From the NCBI GenBank assembly GCA_020630575.1, contig JAHDBD010000009.1:1-64000 (forward strand): a DNA stretch of 64,000 nt, given 5' to 3'. The position numbers were made by a program, and so were the translations under genes. Positions 27,104-36,732 of the stretch are shown in pieces. Positions within the stretch are counted from its first letter, which is position 1. Each line of letters starts with the position of its first letter. The notes beneath the pieces are model-generated. The model searched no databases. It saw nothing but the letters and a program-made list of their open reading frames with translations, and was not told the DNA's origin. The DNA comes from Bernardetia sp. (GTDB taxonomy: Bacteria > Bacteroidota > Bacteroidia > Cytophagales > Bernardetiaceae).

Positions 27104-29971
27104 ATGACCTATAATAAATATCCAAAAGGTTCTGAGTGGGCAAAGTGGGATTTGCAGGTACAACCTATAAAAAATGAGTGGTTAGCAAATAATAACTCTG
27201 ATATTTTAAACAAGATTCAACTATCCACAGAGGAATATCTTAAACAAGCAATTAAAAAGGGAATCTCAGTAATAGGTATTACTGACCATAATAATGGAAC
27301 AGCCATTGACTTTGCTTTTAATTTTGCAGAAAATGAAAATATTCAAATTTTAGCAGGTGTAGAACTTGACACTACTGAAGGTTGGCATTTACTTATTTTG
27401 TTTAATCCTAATTTAAAAGAGCGTTTTAACTTAGAATCCTGGAAGGATGTTGTAAATCATATTTTAGGAAATTATGCACAAATAAATCCCCCTTTTTACA
27501 AAGAAAATAGTCATATCAGTAAAAAAATTGGACTATCTACTATTGAATTTATTTTAAAAATATACAATGAAAATATAGGACTAGTGGTTTTTGCTCATTG
27601 TAAATCCAATGACGGTTTTTTTCAGAAGTCAGATGTACAAGGTCGTAAAGATGTCATAGATGCGTTTATAGATAATCGCTTTAAATTCATTTTTGAGATA
27701 AAAGATAAATACGAGCAAAAAGATGAAATATTGAATACTATAAAAGGATGATATAACAACCAAGATATAAAAATACCTATTTTGAGTTCTTCTGATGCCC
27801 ATAAAGCAACACAGGTTGGTTCTACTTTCACTTGGATAAAAGCTAATCCAACGTTTGAAGGTTTAAGACAAATTATTTTTGAACCTGAAAGAATAAAAAT
27901 ACAAGAACAAAATCCTAATACAAAAGAACCATATAATGTTATTAAAAGTGTTCGTTTTATTGATGAATCTGATAGATTTACCAATGAAAAAATATATCTA
28001 AACCCAGACTTAAACACTATTATTGGAGGAAAATCAACAGGGAAATCTCTATTATTGCATTACATAGCAAAAACATTGATTTTTGATAAAAAAATTATAG
28101 ATGAAAAAGGATTAGAGAAAAACTATAATAAAAAAAATAATAAAGGAAAAGAACAAAGTTTTGAAGATTTTTTTGATTTTGATTTTGAAGTTGAATTTGC
28201 AGATGGTAAAAAAATAAGATTAAAGGATAAAGAAAAATATATTGATAAAGAAGGAAATGAGAGAGAGATGCCTAATACAACACTCATTGAATTTATACCT
28301 CAACAATCACTTTCAAAAATAGTAGAAGGACATAATAGAAATGACAAGGAAAGCCCTTATCAAAAATTAGTAGAGAAATCTTTATCAGAAAAAAATGGGT
28401 ATGATGAAGTAAACAAGAAACATGAAGAGAACTGTAAGAATTTAGAGCATCAAATTCAAAATACTCTTACCAAATTATTTGAAACTCAAGAGAGTATTGA
28501 GAATTTGAAAAATGAGCGTTACGAAATGGGAAATCAACAAGATTTTAAGGAGAGTATAACTCAAATTGAAGAAGAAATTACAGCTTTGAAAGATGATTCT
28601 TCACTTTCAGAAGAAGAGAAACAAAACTTTGAAAAGCTACAAAAAGATAAAAATGAAACCTTGCGAGAAATTGATAAAAACCAAAATCAGTTAGAAGCAT
28701 TAAGAAGTTATCAGAGTAAAATAACAGTTGATTGGAATAAGTTTATAAATTCAATTGATGTTGGATACAATACAGTTATCAATGACTTTAACTTATTAGA
28801 AAACAATTTTCTACCCTTGAAAGCAAAGATAGTAGAGGACTTGAAATCTACATTTCAACAGAGTATCGATTCAATTACAAATCAAGAGGAATCACTAAAA
28901 AATAAAATAGAAGAACTAAATAAGAACAAATTACAAATAGAATCAGAATTACAACCTTTTGAAACAAAAACTGCGAACTATGCCAAAATACAAGAATGTG
29001 AAAAAGAAACTCAAGAATTTGAAGTTAAAATAAGAAAAATAACTTCACACGAAGCTGCAATTGAAAATAAACGCCAAGAACTTCAAAGACTAAAAGAAAG
29101 AATAAATACAGATTATCAAAATCTGTTTCAAGACTACAATAACTATGTTGATATTTTAAACAGTAATTATTCTATTATATTTGAAGCTAACGGAGATGAT
29201 AATAAAGACTTGATAGAATTGCATAGTGAATTAGGCTTTGAGTATGATAGTTTTGAAAGCAACTTTCTTTCCCTTTTCAACCGTCAAAGTTCCCAAATAA
29301 ATAAGGATATTTTGACTGACGAACATTTTTTTGATGAGCAAAATCAAATAGAGAAAGATAGATATGTGGAGTATTCTAAAAAGGTTTTTGATTTACTATT
29401 ATCTGAAAATGTAGAAAGTTTAGATTTTATAAAAAATAAAACTCCTAGAATGGCTATTGAAAGTCTTTTTGAAAATCGCTTTAAAGTAGATTATAAGCTA
29501 AAATATGAAAATGATTCGCTTGAAAATATGTCTCAAGGAAAAAAAGGAATAGTTCTTTTGAAATTGTATTTAGCTATTGAAAAAGCTCACTATCCTATTT
29601 TAATAGACCAGCCAGAGGACAATTTAGATAACCGAACTATTTACACTTCTCTAATGGATTTTATCAAAAAACGTAAAATTGCAAGGCAAATAATTATGGT
29701 TACGCATAATGCTAATTTGGTAGTTTCTACGGATGCAGAACAAATAATAGTAGCTAATCAAACTATTTTAAATGAGATAGACGAAGTAACAAATGATAAA
29801 AAATTTAAGTTTGAATATGTTACAGGAGCATTAGAGCATACCAAGAAAAAAGAGGAACATCCAAAAGGTATTTTATATGAACAGGGAATTAGAGAGCATG
29901 TATGTGAAATTTTGGAAGGAGGAGATACTGCCTTTAAAAAGCGAGAAGAAAAATATGGCTTAAAAAAATAA
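27104..29971 (+). pseudogene. TrlF-type PHP domain + SMC-like ATPase, interrupted by an in-frame TGA
   Basis: One continuous frame of 956 codons is broken only by TGA at 27749-27751 (codon 216). The N-terminal part is a PHP phosphoesterase domain (WDLQVQ at 15-20, ITDH at 59-62, GVE at 85-87). Its last metal-binding motif, SSSDAH (228-233), lies just after the TGA, so the two halves make one domain. Then come Walker A GGKSTGKS (308-315), long coiled coils (about 420-680), a signature-like MSQGKKG, Walker B ILIDQPEDNLDN and a VTHNANL His switch. This architecture fits the family I know as TrlF AAA-like ATPases, often found near defence genes. No ATG allows sensible restart after the stop. It may be a nonsense mutation, a sequencing error or readthrough. 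Confidence 0.8.
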
Positions 29972-30009
29972 ACCTTTTTTTAGAATTATTCCTATATAGC
30001 TTTAACAGT

Positions 30010-30978
30010 ATGTCAAAATACAAAATAAATGTTTCTCTCTACCTCATAGCATTCCTACTAACATTCACTTCCTGCAATGCACAAAATAGTGAGAGTAAAA
30101 ACGATTCAAATGATTCTTTGAAGGTTGTTCGAAGTAAAATTAATTCTACTGATTTATCTGCTGATGATTTTCCAAAAGTAGATACAAGAAAAATTCCTCC
30201 TTATGTAGAATTAAGTAGAGATAGCATCAAAAATTTACTTGCTGAAAAAGTAAAGAATAATCAGCCTTTATTTGTACATATTTTTGTTCCTCTTTGTGAT
30301 AATGAAAATCAAGGAATTGTTCCTGTCAATAAATCGCTAGGAGATGGACAAAATTTAAGGACAAATTTGTATTGGGGAGCAGGTTATGGCATCAAAACGC
30401 ATTTCAAACGATTGAAAGAATGGACGCTTTTGAGTAGTCAATTAGATGTAGATTCGATAGTTTTGGAACGTGTTATTTTTAAGAAAAAATACCCAAATGG
30501 AGCGACTGTTTTTCTAGTTGCTGATGCCTATCGTGGCGACAAAATGCACGAATGTTTGACAGATTATTTTGCTTCTTTAGCAGGAAAAAAGAAAGAAATT
30601 TTAGGAGTGGATACTGATTCAACAAAAATAAAAGCCTTTGGAGAAGCTGATTTGATTGCTTTTAATGGACACAATGGGCTTATGGATTCTTATGCAGCTC
30701 TTTTTATAAACGAAGATAACCGAATGCGTGATGCTGTTTCGATTGCTTGTACTTCTCACACTTATTTCAGAAGGCATTTGAATGTCGCTAGAGCTTATCC
30801 ACTTCTTACCACTACAAATCTGCTCGCTCCTGAAGCCTACGGAATGGAAGCTGTGATTGATTCTTGGGCAATGTTAGAAGATGGAAAAACAATTCGTTCG
30901 AAAATAGGAGCTATGTATCACAAAATCCACAAATGTGGATTAAAAGGGGCTACAAATTTATTTCATACTGGGTGGTAA
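30010..30978 (+). CDS. Conserved lipoprotein of unknown function, possible caspase-like fold
   Basis: This 322-residue protein has a lipoprotein signal (LLTFTSCNAQ, Cys at about 23). The body contains the striking segments HIFVPLCDNENQGIVPV, NLYWGAGYGIKTHF and VFLVADAYRG. A strand then ends in GHNG (H221) and another in SIACTSHTYF (C247). A strand-His-Gly followed by a strand-Cys is the order of the catalytic dyad in caspase-like peptidases, so a peptidase or decayed relative is possible, but this is only inference. I cannot name a family. It starts 38 bp after the TrlF-type gene, on the same strand. Confidence 0.7.
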   Translation: MSKYKINVSLYLIAFLLTFTSCNAQNSESKNDSNDSLKVVRSKINSTDLSADDFPKVDTRKIPPYVELSRDSIKNLLAEKVKNNQPLFVHIFVPLCDNENQGIVPVNKSLGDGQNLRTNLYWGAGYGIKTHFKRLKEWTLLSSQLDVDSIVLERVIFKKKYPNGATVFLVADAYRGDKMHECLTDYFASLAGKKKEILGVDTDSTKIKAFGEADLIAFNGHNGLMDSYAALFINEDNRMRDAVSIACTSHTYFRRHLNVARAYPLLTTTNLLAPEAYGMEAVIDSWAMLEDGKTIRSKIGAMYHKIHKCGLKGATNLFHTGW

Positions 30979-31057
30979 AATTGCTTTTTTCATACCATTA
31001 TAGTATATTAGGTATCATTTTTTTCTTATTTTCCCTTTAAATACCAACTCTATTTTT

Positions 31058-31450
31058 ATGAAGAATTTAGCTAGTAAACAAGCAACTGTAATTTATGATG
31101 AAGCACTTGGAGCTTTCCATGCTACTTTTTTTAATTTTGTTCAGCATACCGAATTTGTGAATGTATTGGAGTACGAATATGAAATGGTAGAGCATTATCA
31201 ACTCAAAAAAGCTTTAATAGATTTACGTCAAATGAAAATCTATGCAAAGGGAAATGAGGATTATATCAAAACTACTTGGTTTCCCAAAATGAAGTCTTTA
31301 GGATTACAAAGAGTGGCTTTTGTAGTACCTGTAGATATTTTTGCAAAGGTTACAATGGAAAAGGCTCACAATGAAGAAGACATTACTCCTACTCTACAAC
31401 TTAAGCATTTCAAAACCATTGAAGAAGCTAAAAACTGGCTAAGTGAGTAA
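31058..31450 (+). CDS. STAS / SpoIIAA-like domain protein
   Basis: This is a 130-residue cytoplasmic protein. Alternating strands and helices (ATVIYDEALGAFHATFFNFV, LKKALIDLRQM, RVAFVVPVD, KHFKTIEEAKNWL) resemble the small STAS/SpoIIAA-like proteins common in Cytophagales. The ligand and role are unknown. It is convergent with the TPR gene, with 17 bp between the stops and no evident hairpin. Confidence 0.6.
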   Translation: MKNLASKQATVIYDEALGAFHATFFNFVQHTEFVNVLEYEYEMVEHYQLKKALIDLRQMKIYAKGNEDYIKTTWFPKMKSLGLQRVAFVVPVDIFAKVTMEKAHNEEDITPTLQLKHFKTIEEAKNWLSE

Positions 31451-31467
31451 TGTATAATCACGCTATT

Positions 31468-32868
31468 TTAAGATTGTGAAAGATTATTAAGGTCTTTCAT
31501 TTTTTTTATAGCTTCTGGTTCATTTTTTTCAACAGCTAATTTCAAATACTTCATTGCTTCTTCTTCTTTATTTTGATTGAATAGAAAAAGAGCATAATCG
31601 AATTCTAACAAATCTACTGGCAACTCTGCTTCTCTAAAAGCCATATCAAAATACTCTTCTGCTTTCTCGGTTTCTCCTTTTGAAGCATAATACAAAGCTA
31701 CATTTCTGTAATGATAAGCTAACTCATTATTTTCAGTTGCAATGGCTTCTTCAAGGTAATGCTTTGCTTTTTCCAACTGCCCCAACTTAACAAAAACATA
31801 CGCCAAATTATCGTTGGCATTTCCAAATCTAGGTTCTAATTCGATAGCTTTCTCAAAATTGATTATACTTTTTTCAAAATCCCCATTTCGCATTTGAGAA
31901 TAACCAATACTATTATAAATGTCTATTTGTGTTATCGAATCATTAGTTAGTGTTAGAGATTCCTGTAAAAGAGAAATAGAAAATTCAAATTTATTCTTTT
32001 CATACTCTTGATTAGATTTTTCAATCAAACGAATCGCTTTTAGTTCTGCTGGATTTAGCAAAGAAGAAGGATATTTTGCCAAAAACTCCATTGCTTTTTC
32101 AAATTGCAACTTGATAGATGGGTGTAGGTTTTCTTTCCACTCAAAACTTTCTTCTTCTATCAATCCACAATGCAGAGCTAATGCATAAGTCATTACTTCC
32201 TTTGGCATCGGAGAAATATAGTTCCATTTAGTTTCCCAAACGCCATCTGTTGAGTAACCACCACCAATAAGACTTTGGCAAAAAATCACTCCAAAACCAA
32301 AATAAACTCCTGTTAGACAAACAAATAACTCTGAATATAGCTCATCATCTTCCTTGTCAATGTCTAAACCGTATTCTATTAGCTTGATTTTGATAAATTC
32401 TTGAATTACACTAAAAAGAAGTCCATTAGGGCGATTAATTAGATTGTTAGGGATATGAATAATATATCCTTTTTCTGTAACTTCTGTCTCAGAGCGATTT
32501 ATATTATCTTCTGCATAAGGCATTCCATAAATATCTGTAATATCTTTTTCTAACTCAAAATCAATTTTTTCAGCATCTAAATCTAATAAATTAGATAAAT
32601 CTTTTATCAAAAATGGAATAGATAAAGGTTGAGAACTAAATGTTGTAGGAAAAAACCTTTCAGTAAACAAAATTTGTGTGTTATTTTCTTTAGGCAATCC
32701 GTAAGTTGTCATCAACCATTGAAAACTGCCTTCTACCCATTCTTTATCTGCTTCTGTAATGACTGGAAACTTGGCTCTTTTTTGCTCAAAAGGAATTTTT
32801 TGGTTCTCTTCTTTGATATATTTTTCTTTTTTTGATGTATTGCCAAATTCGAATCCAAATAGTTTCAT
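31468..32868 (-). CDS. TPR-repeat protein
   Basis: This is a 466-residue protein without a signal peptide. The first 280 residues form an unrecognised domain with an N-terminal basic segment. The C-terminal part (about 285-460) is a run of tetratricopeptide repeats, such as IDIYNSIGYSQMRNGDFEKSI, NANDNLAYVFVKLGQLEKA and YHYRNVALYYASKGETEKAEEYF. It probably mediates protein contacts in the cytoplasm. It is divergent from the DbpA-type helicase gene. Confidence 0.75.
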   Translation of the reverse strand: MKLFGFEFGNTSKKEKYIKEENQKIPFEQKRAKFPVITEADKEWVEGSFQWLMTTYGLPKENNTQILFTERFFPTTFSSQPLSIPFLIKDLSNLLDLDAEKIDFELEKDITDIYGMPYAEDNINRSETEVTEKGYIIHIPNNLINRPNGLLFSVIQEFIKIKLIEYGLDIDKEDDELYSELFVCLTGVYFGFGVIFCQSLIGGGYSTDGVWETKWNYISPMPKEVMTYALALHCGLIEEESFEWKENLHPSIKLQFEKAMEFLAKYPSSLLNPAELKAIRLIEKSNQEYEKNKFEFSISLLQESLTLTNDSITQIDIYNSIGYSQMRNGDFEKSIINFEKAIELEPRFGNANDNLAYVFVKLGQLEKAKHYLEEAIATENNELAYHYRNVALYYASKGETEKAEEYFDMAFREAELPVDLLEFDYALFLFNQNKEEEAMKYLKLAVEKNEPEAIKKMKDLNNLSQS

Positions 32869-33000
32869 TTTTTCTTTAGTTGTAGATAAGGTAAATTTGT
32901 ATTTTCAAAAGTAATAAATTTATTCCTCTCTTTATATCGTTTTTTGCTCCTAGTTTAAAGTTGCAAATCATTATAATTAGATAGTTGTTATTGTATTCCA

Positions 33001-33053
33001 TAATTTTTAATTAGCTACGCTGATTATTTTCATAATTCGTAATTATTATTTCT
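33001..33053 (+). repeat. AATTCGTAATT repeat copy before the helicase gene
   Basis: TAATTTTTAATTAG (33001-33014) and ATAATTCGTAATTATTA (about 33031-33047) flank a TAGCTACGCTGATT core. The repeat ends 6-7 bases before the ATG at 33054, as at radA, dapF and the PorE-like gene. Confidence 0.55.
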
Positions 33054-34400
33054 ATGTCAAATTCTATCAAAAATCAAAAAGCTATTTTATCAAAATTAGG
33101 AATAGAGAAACTCAATGAAATGCAAGAAGAAGCAAAACTTGCTATTCATTCTTCTGATGAAGTTATTTTACTTTCTCCAACAGGAACAGGAAAAACAATT
33201 GCTTTTTTATTGCCTATTATTAATGAACTCAGTGCTAAAAAAAATGAGAATATAGAAGAAATACAAGCACTAATCGTTGTTCCGTCAAGAGAACTTGCCA
33301 TTCAGATAGAACAAGTAATGCGTGAAATGGGAACAGGCTTTAAAGTAAATGCTGTTTATGGAGGACGTGCAGGCTCAAAAGATAGACTAGAAATAAAACA
33401 TCGACCAGCCGTTTTGATAGGAACAATGGGAAGAGTAGCCGACCATTTGAGAAGAGAAGCCTTTGAAACAAAATTTATCAAAACATTAGTCTTAGATGAG
33501 TTTGATAAATCTTTAGAAATTGGATTTGAAAGCGAAATGAAAGAAATTTTGAATATTTTGCCAAAAATTGAGAAGAAAATACTCACTTCTGCTACCCAAG
33601 GCGTAGAAATTCCTAGTTTTGTAGGACTAAAAAATCCTCTTACGATTGATTACCTCAGAGATGGAAAAGGAGGAAATAGAAAAAGTAGTGATTTAAAAAT
33701 TAAATTAGTTACTTCTCCTTCAAAAGACAAACTAGAAACACTTCTAGAATTGCTTTCTCATATTGGAAATGAAAACGGCATTATTTTTTGTAATTATAAA
33801 GATTCTATTGAAAGAATAAGTAATTTCTTGACAGAAAATAATATTTCTCATGGAGCTTTTTTTGGTGGAATGGAGCAAGTAGACAGAGAACGAGCATTGA
33901 TAAAATTTAGAAATGGAACGCACCGAATTTTATTAGCCACCGATTTGGCAGCACGAGGAATTGATGTTCCAGAACTCAATTTTATTATTCATTATCATTT
34001 ACCTCAAAGAAACGAAGAGTTTACACACCGAAACGGACGTACAGCTCGTATGAATAGCAAAGGAACAGCGTATGTTTTGCATTACGAGTATGAAGATGTT
34101 CCTGATTTTATTGAAGAATTGAATTTACCGAATCAAAGTCTAACAGAACGGCAACTTCCAAATCCTTCTGAATGGATTACTTTATATATTTCTGGAGGAA
34201 GAAAAGATAAAATTTCGAAAGGTGATATTGCAGGCTTATTTTTCAAACAAGGAAATCTCACAAAAGAAGAATTAGGAATAATAGAACTCAAAAATGATTG
34301 TGCTTTTGTTTCTGTAAAAAAATCTGAATTAAATAGTCTTTTACCAAAAGTAAATAATCAGAAATTGAAGAAGAAGAAGGTTAGAGTTTCGGTGGTTTAG
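33054..34400 (+). CDS. DEAD-box RNA helicase with DbpA-type RNA-binding domain
   Basis: This 448-residue helicase has motif I SPTGTGKT, Ia PSREL, a motif II variant DEFD, motif III SAT, ATDLAARGID and HRNGRTAR. The C-terminal 75 residues (EWITLYISGGRKDKISKGDIAGLFFKQ) match the DbpA RNA-binding domain, which in E. coli recognises hairpin 92 of 23S rRNA. A role in 50S ribosome assembly is therefore likely. The DEFD variant in place of DEAD recurs in Bacteroidota homologues, as far as I recall. Confidence 0.9.
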   Translation: MSNSIKNQKAILSKLGIEKLNEMQEEAKLAIHSSDEVILLSPTGTGKTIAFLLPIINELSAKKNENIEEIQALIVVPSRELAIQIEQVMREMGTGFKVNAVYGGRAGSKDRLEIKHRPAVLIGTMGRVADHLRREAFETKFIKTLVLDEFDKSLEIGFESEMKEILNILPKIEKKILTSATQGVEIPSFVGLKNPLTIDYLRDGKGGNRKSSDLKIKLVTSPSKDKLETLLELLSHIGNENGIIFCNYKDSIERISNFLTENNISHGAFFGGMEQVDRERALIKFRNGTHRILLATDLAARGIDVPELNFIIHYHLPQRNEEFTHRNGRTARMNSKGTAYVLHYEYEDVPDFIEELNLPNQSLTERQLPNPSEWITLYISGGRKDKISKGDIAGLFFKQGNLTKEELGIIELKNDCAFVSVKKSELNSLLPKVNNQKLKKKKVRVSVV

Positions 34401-34442
34401 CTTTTTAGAACCACTCTTGTATCTTACAAAAAAAATAGAATA

Positions 34443-35003
34443 ATGAAAATACTAATTGCCCTTACAATCATTTTATTGCCCTTTAAAATAATGGGGCAAA
34501 CATTTCATACCGAATTTAATTATAGTGACTCTATTAATAAAGGTATTAGGATTCAGAATAGTTATCCAAAAGGTGGACAAAAATATACAGCCTCAAATGG
34601 CAAAAAATATACTTTCGTAATATTTTGGACTTGTATAACTAATAATACAGATAGTAACCTAGAAGTCAAAATGAACTTTTCTGCTGATTCATTTATTGTT
34701 CCGTCTTCACCAGATGTGAAATTCAATTTGTATTTACCAATGGAAGAAATGACATTTGAAAAAGAGTCCTTGCCAAACTATGGTTTGGATTTAAAATCAT
34801 TTTTAGATAAAAATATTGATAAACCAACCAAATTAGTTACAAACATTTCCCCAAATGCTTCACATCTTTTTTATATGGTTGTAATTTCAAATAAAGGAGT
34901 AAAGGGTACAGTAAGAGCTGGATTTGAATTACAAAAAGAAAAGCTAATTTATAAAGTTAATAACTATGAAATTAATTGTGGGCAAATTGTAAGTGTAAAA
35001 TAA
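34443..35003 (+). CDS. Secreted protein of unknown function
   Basis: This 186-residue protein has a signal peptide (ILIALTIILLPFKIMGQ, cleavage after about residue 19). The mature part is rich in beta-strand patterns (YTFVIFWTCITNNTDSNLEV, LFYMVVISNKGVKGTVRAGFEL), which suggests an immunoglobulin-like or sandwich fold. No known family was recognised. It follows the helicase by 42 bp and may be transcribed with it. A hairpin lies after the stop. Confidence 0.65.
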   Translation: MKILIALTIILLPFKIMGQTFHTEFNYSDSINKGIRIQNSYPKGGQKYTASNGKKYTFVIFWTCITNNTDSNLEVKMNFSADSFIVPSSPDVKFNLYLPMEEMTFEKESLPNYGLDLKSFLDKNIDKPTKLVTNISPNASHLFYMVVISNKGVKGTVRAGFELQKEKLIYKVNNYEINCGQIVSVK

Positions 35004-35026
35004 AATGATAAATCGCTTCTATTGCT

Positions 35027-35053
35027 GTCGCTCATTTTATAACAGAGCGACAA
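35027..35053. terminator. Hairpin between convergent genes
   Basis: TGTCGCTC (35027-35034) pairs with GAGCGACA (35046-35053) around an 11-base loop, between the secreted-protein gene and the convergent serine hydrolase gene. Confidence 0.6.
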
Positions 35054-35095
35054 GTGAGGAAACTTTAAAGTTATACAATTAATGAAAATCAAGTT

Positions 35096-36535
35096 TTATT
35101 TTTTTTCTACTTCACTTTCAATCTTCTCAATCATTTTTTTTGCATTCGAATTATTAGGGTCTAACTCTAATGATTTTTTGTAGTTGAGAAGAGCCAAATC
35201 AGTATTTCCATTGAGATAATAGGCTTCTCCCATACTGTCATACGGATTCGAAGAGTTTGGAAATTCAGAAATGAGTAGTTGAAATATTTTTATAGCATCT
35301 TCTATTTGTTCTTTTTCAATTAATTTATAGCCTAGTTGATTCAGCTCACTTTCATCAGAGAAATTATAGGTTTCAAAATCTTTCTTTTTTAAGTTGGTGT
35401 ATAATTTGATTCCTTCTTCTACATTTTCATAACTCTTCTGACGTATAGCCAAATAAATTGATTTTTTAGGAATTTCAAAATTCTCACCTTTTGAAATATT
35501 TTCGACTGCTTGAGTGATTTCTTGTAATCTAGAATTCTTATTATTTGTCATCAAAATGACGATTAAATTCTCTTTTTTGTTGTAATGAGTAAATGCTTCA
35601 TAGTTGGAAGATGAACCATGATGACGATGAATTACTAAATCATTATTTTCAACAAATCCATTCCCCAAAGCTGACTGACTATTTTCTGAATATGCGTCTG
35701 CCAATGTAACTAGAGATTCTTTACTAATCAATTCTCCTGAATGCAAACTAACAATCCATTTTTGCATGTCATTTATTGTAGGACAAACCCAGCCTGTAAA
35801 TTCAATGTCCATAGGCGCATCGTTTACCTGTTCATTACTAAACGCATTTACAAATTGAGGATTTTGAGAATTAGGGTCAATAATAGAATTATTCATCTCA
35901 GTTGGAACAAGAATATTTTTCTTTACAAAATCATTAAAACTCATTCCTGATACTTTTTCAACAATTCTTCTTTGAAGAAATACGTTGTTATTGTTATAAA
36001 AATAATCTGTTCCAGCATCAAAACTCAACTTTTTAAGGTTTCTCAAATCGGTAAGCATATCTTGGTCATTTTTAACAGTTTTCCAATTTATTCTTGGCAA
36101 CCCACTTGTATATTGTAGCAAATGACGAACAGTAACCGTTTCTGCCCATTTTGGTAAGCCTAAATCAAATTTTGACAATTTATCATCCAAACTGAGCTTT
36201 CCTTGTTCTTTTAGCATCATTATAGCCACAGCATTAAATTCTTTGGCTATCGAACCAATATTAAATACAGAATTTTGATTTAGTTTGGTTGTTTTAGAGG
36301 CATCTGTATATCCAAATTCATTCTGATAAAGTATTTTATTATTTTTGACTACCAAAATATTCCCATTAAAAATGCCACGTTCATAAGCTATTTTCATTAA
36401 AGAGTCTATCTGAGAATGATAAATATCTTCTTCTTTCAGAATAGTGGTATCACTACTACTTTTGGAATCTGATTTTTTATTACAAGCAGTTTGAAAAAAA
36501 GCGAAAATCACTAATAGAAGAATTGATTTATACAT
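35096..36535 (-). CDS. Beta-lactamase-family serine hydrolase lipoprotein with TPR tail
   Basis: This 479-residue lipoprotein (lipobox ending at C18, FFQTACNK) has a class C beta-lactamase / DD-peptidase-like domain. It shows SxxK as SIAK in FNIGSIAKEF, the YxN region in DYFYNNNN and HHGSS in place of the KTG box. The last 110 or so residues carry tetratricopeptide repeats (NPYDSMGEAYYLNGNTDLALLNYKKSL). Such fusions are common in Bacteroidota and are seldom antibiotic-resistance enzymes; peptidase or esterase activity is more likely. Confidence 0.88.
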   Translation of the reverse strand: MYKSILLLVIFAFFQTACNKKSDSKSSSDTTILKEEDIYHSQIDSLMKIAYERGIFNGNILVVKNNKILYQNEFGYTDASKTTKLNQNSVFNIGSIAKEFNAVAIMMLKEQGKLSLDDKLSKFDLGLPKWAETVTVRHLLQYTSGLPRINWKTVKNDQDMLTDLRNLKKLSFDAGTDYFYNNNNVFLQRRIVEKVSGMSFNDFVKKNILVPTEMNNSIIDPNSQNPQFVNAFSNEQVNDAPMDIEFTGWVCPTINDMQKWIVSLHSGELISKESLVTLADAYSENSQSALGNGFVENNDLVIHRHHGSSSNYEAFTHYNKKENLIVILMTNNKNSRLQEITQAVENISKGENFEIPKKSIYLAIRQKSYENVEEGIKLYTNLKKKDFETYNFSDESELNQLGYKLIEKEQIEDAIKIFQLLISEFPNSSNPYDSMGEAYYLNGNTDLALLNYKKSLELDPNNSNAKKMIEKIESEVEKK

Positions 36536-36732
36536 AGTTTTATTTTGTGGGAGTTTTTAATGAAGTAGGAATTAAGTACAAAGACAAGTATAGAATTCGA
36601 TAGGTTGCTTTAAATTTTGAGCCAAGTATATTTTAATAATTGCAAATAAACTTAAATATTATATTATGCCAAACAAAATTTCACTAATTTCCCATCTCAA
36701 ACAGTTCTAAAACAAAACAACTCACAAATCAA

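Noticed and set aside
27749..27751. TGA decoded as selenocysteine or as tryptophan genome-wide
   Set aside because: TGA ends other good genes here (for example at 39999 and 44832), tryptophan is TGG throughout, and no selenocysteine insertion hairpin was seen just after the codon.
27622..28017. 131-codon minus-strand frame spanning the TGA in the TrlF-type gene
   Set aside because: The plus strand carries clear PHP and Walker A motifs across the same bases; the reverse frame shows no motif.
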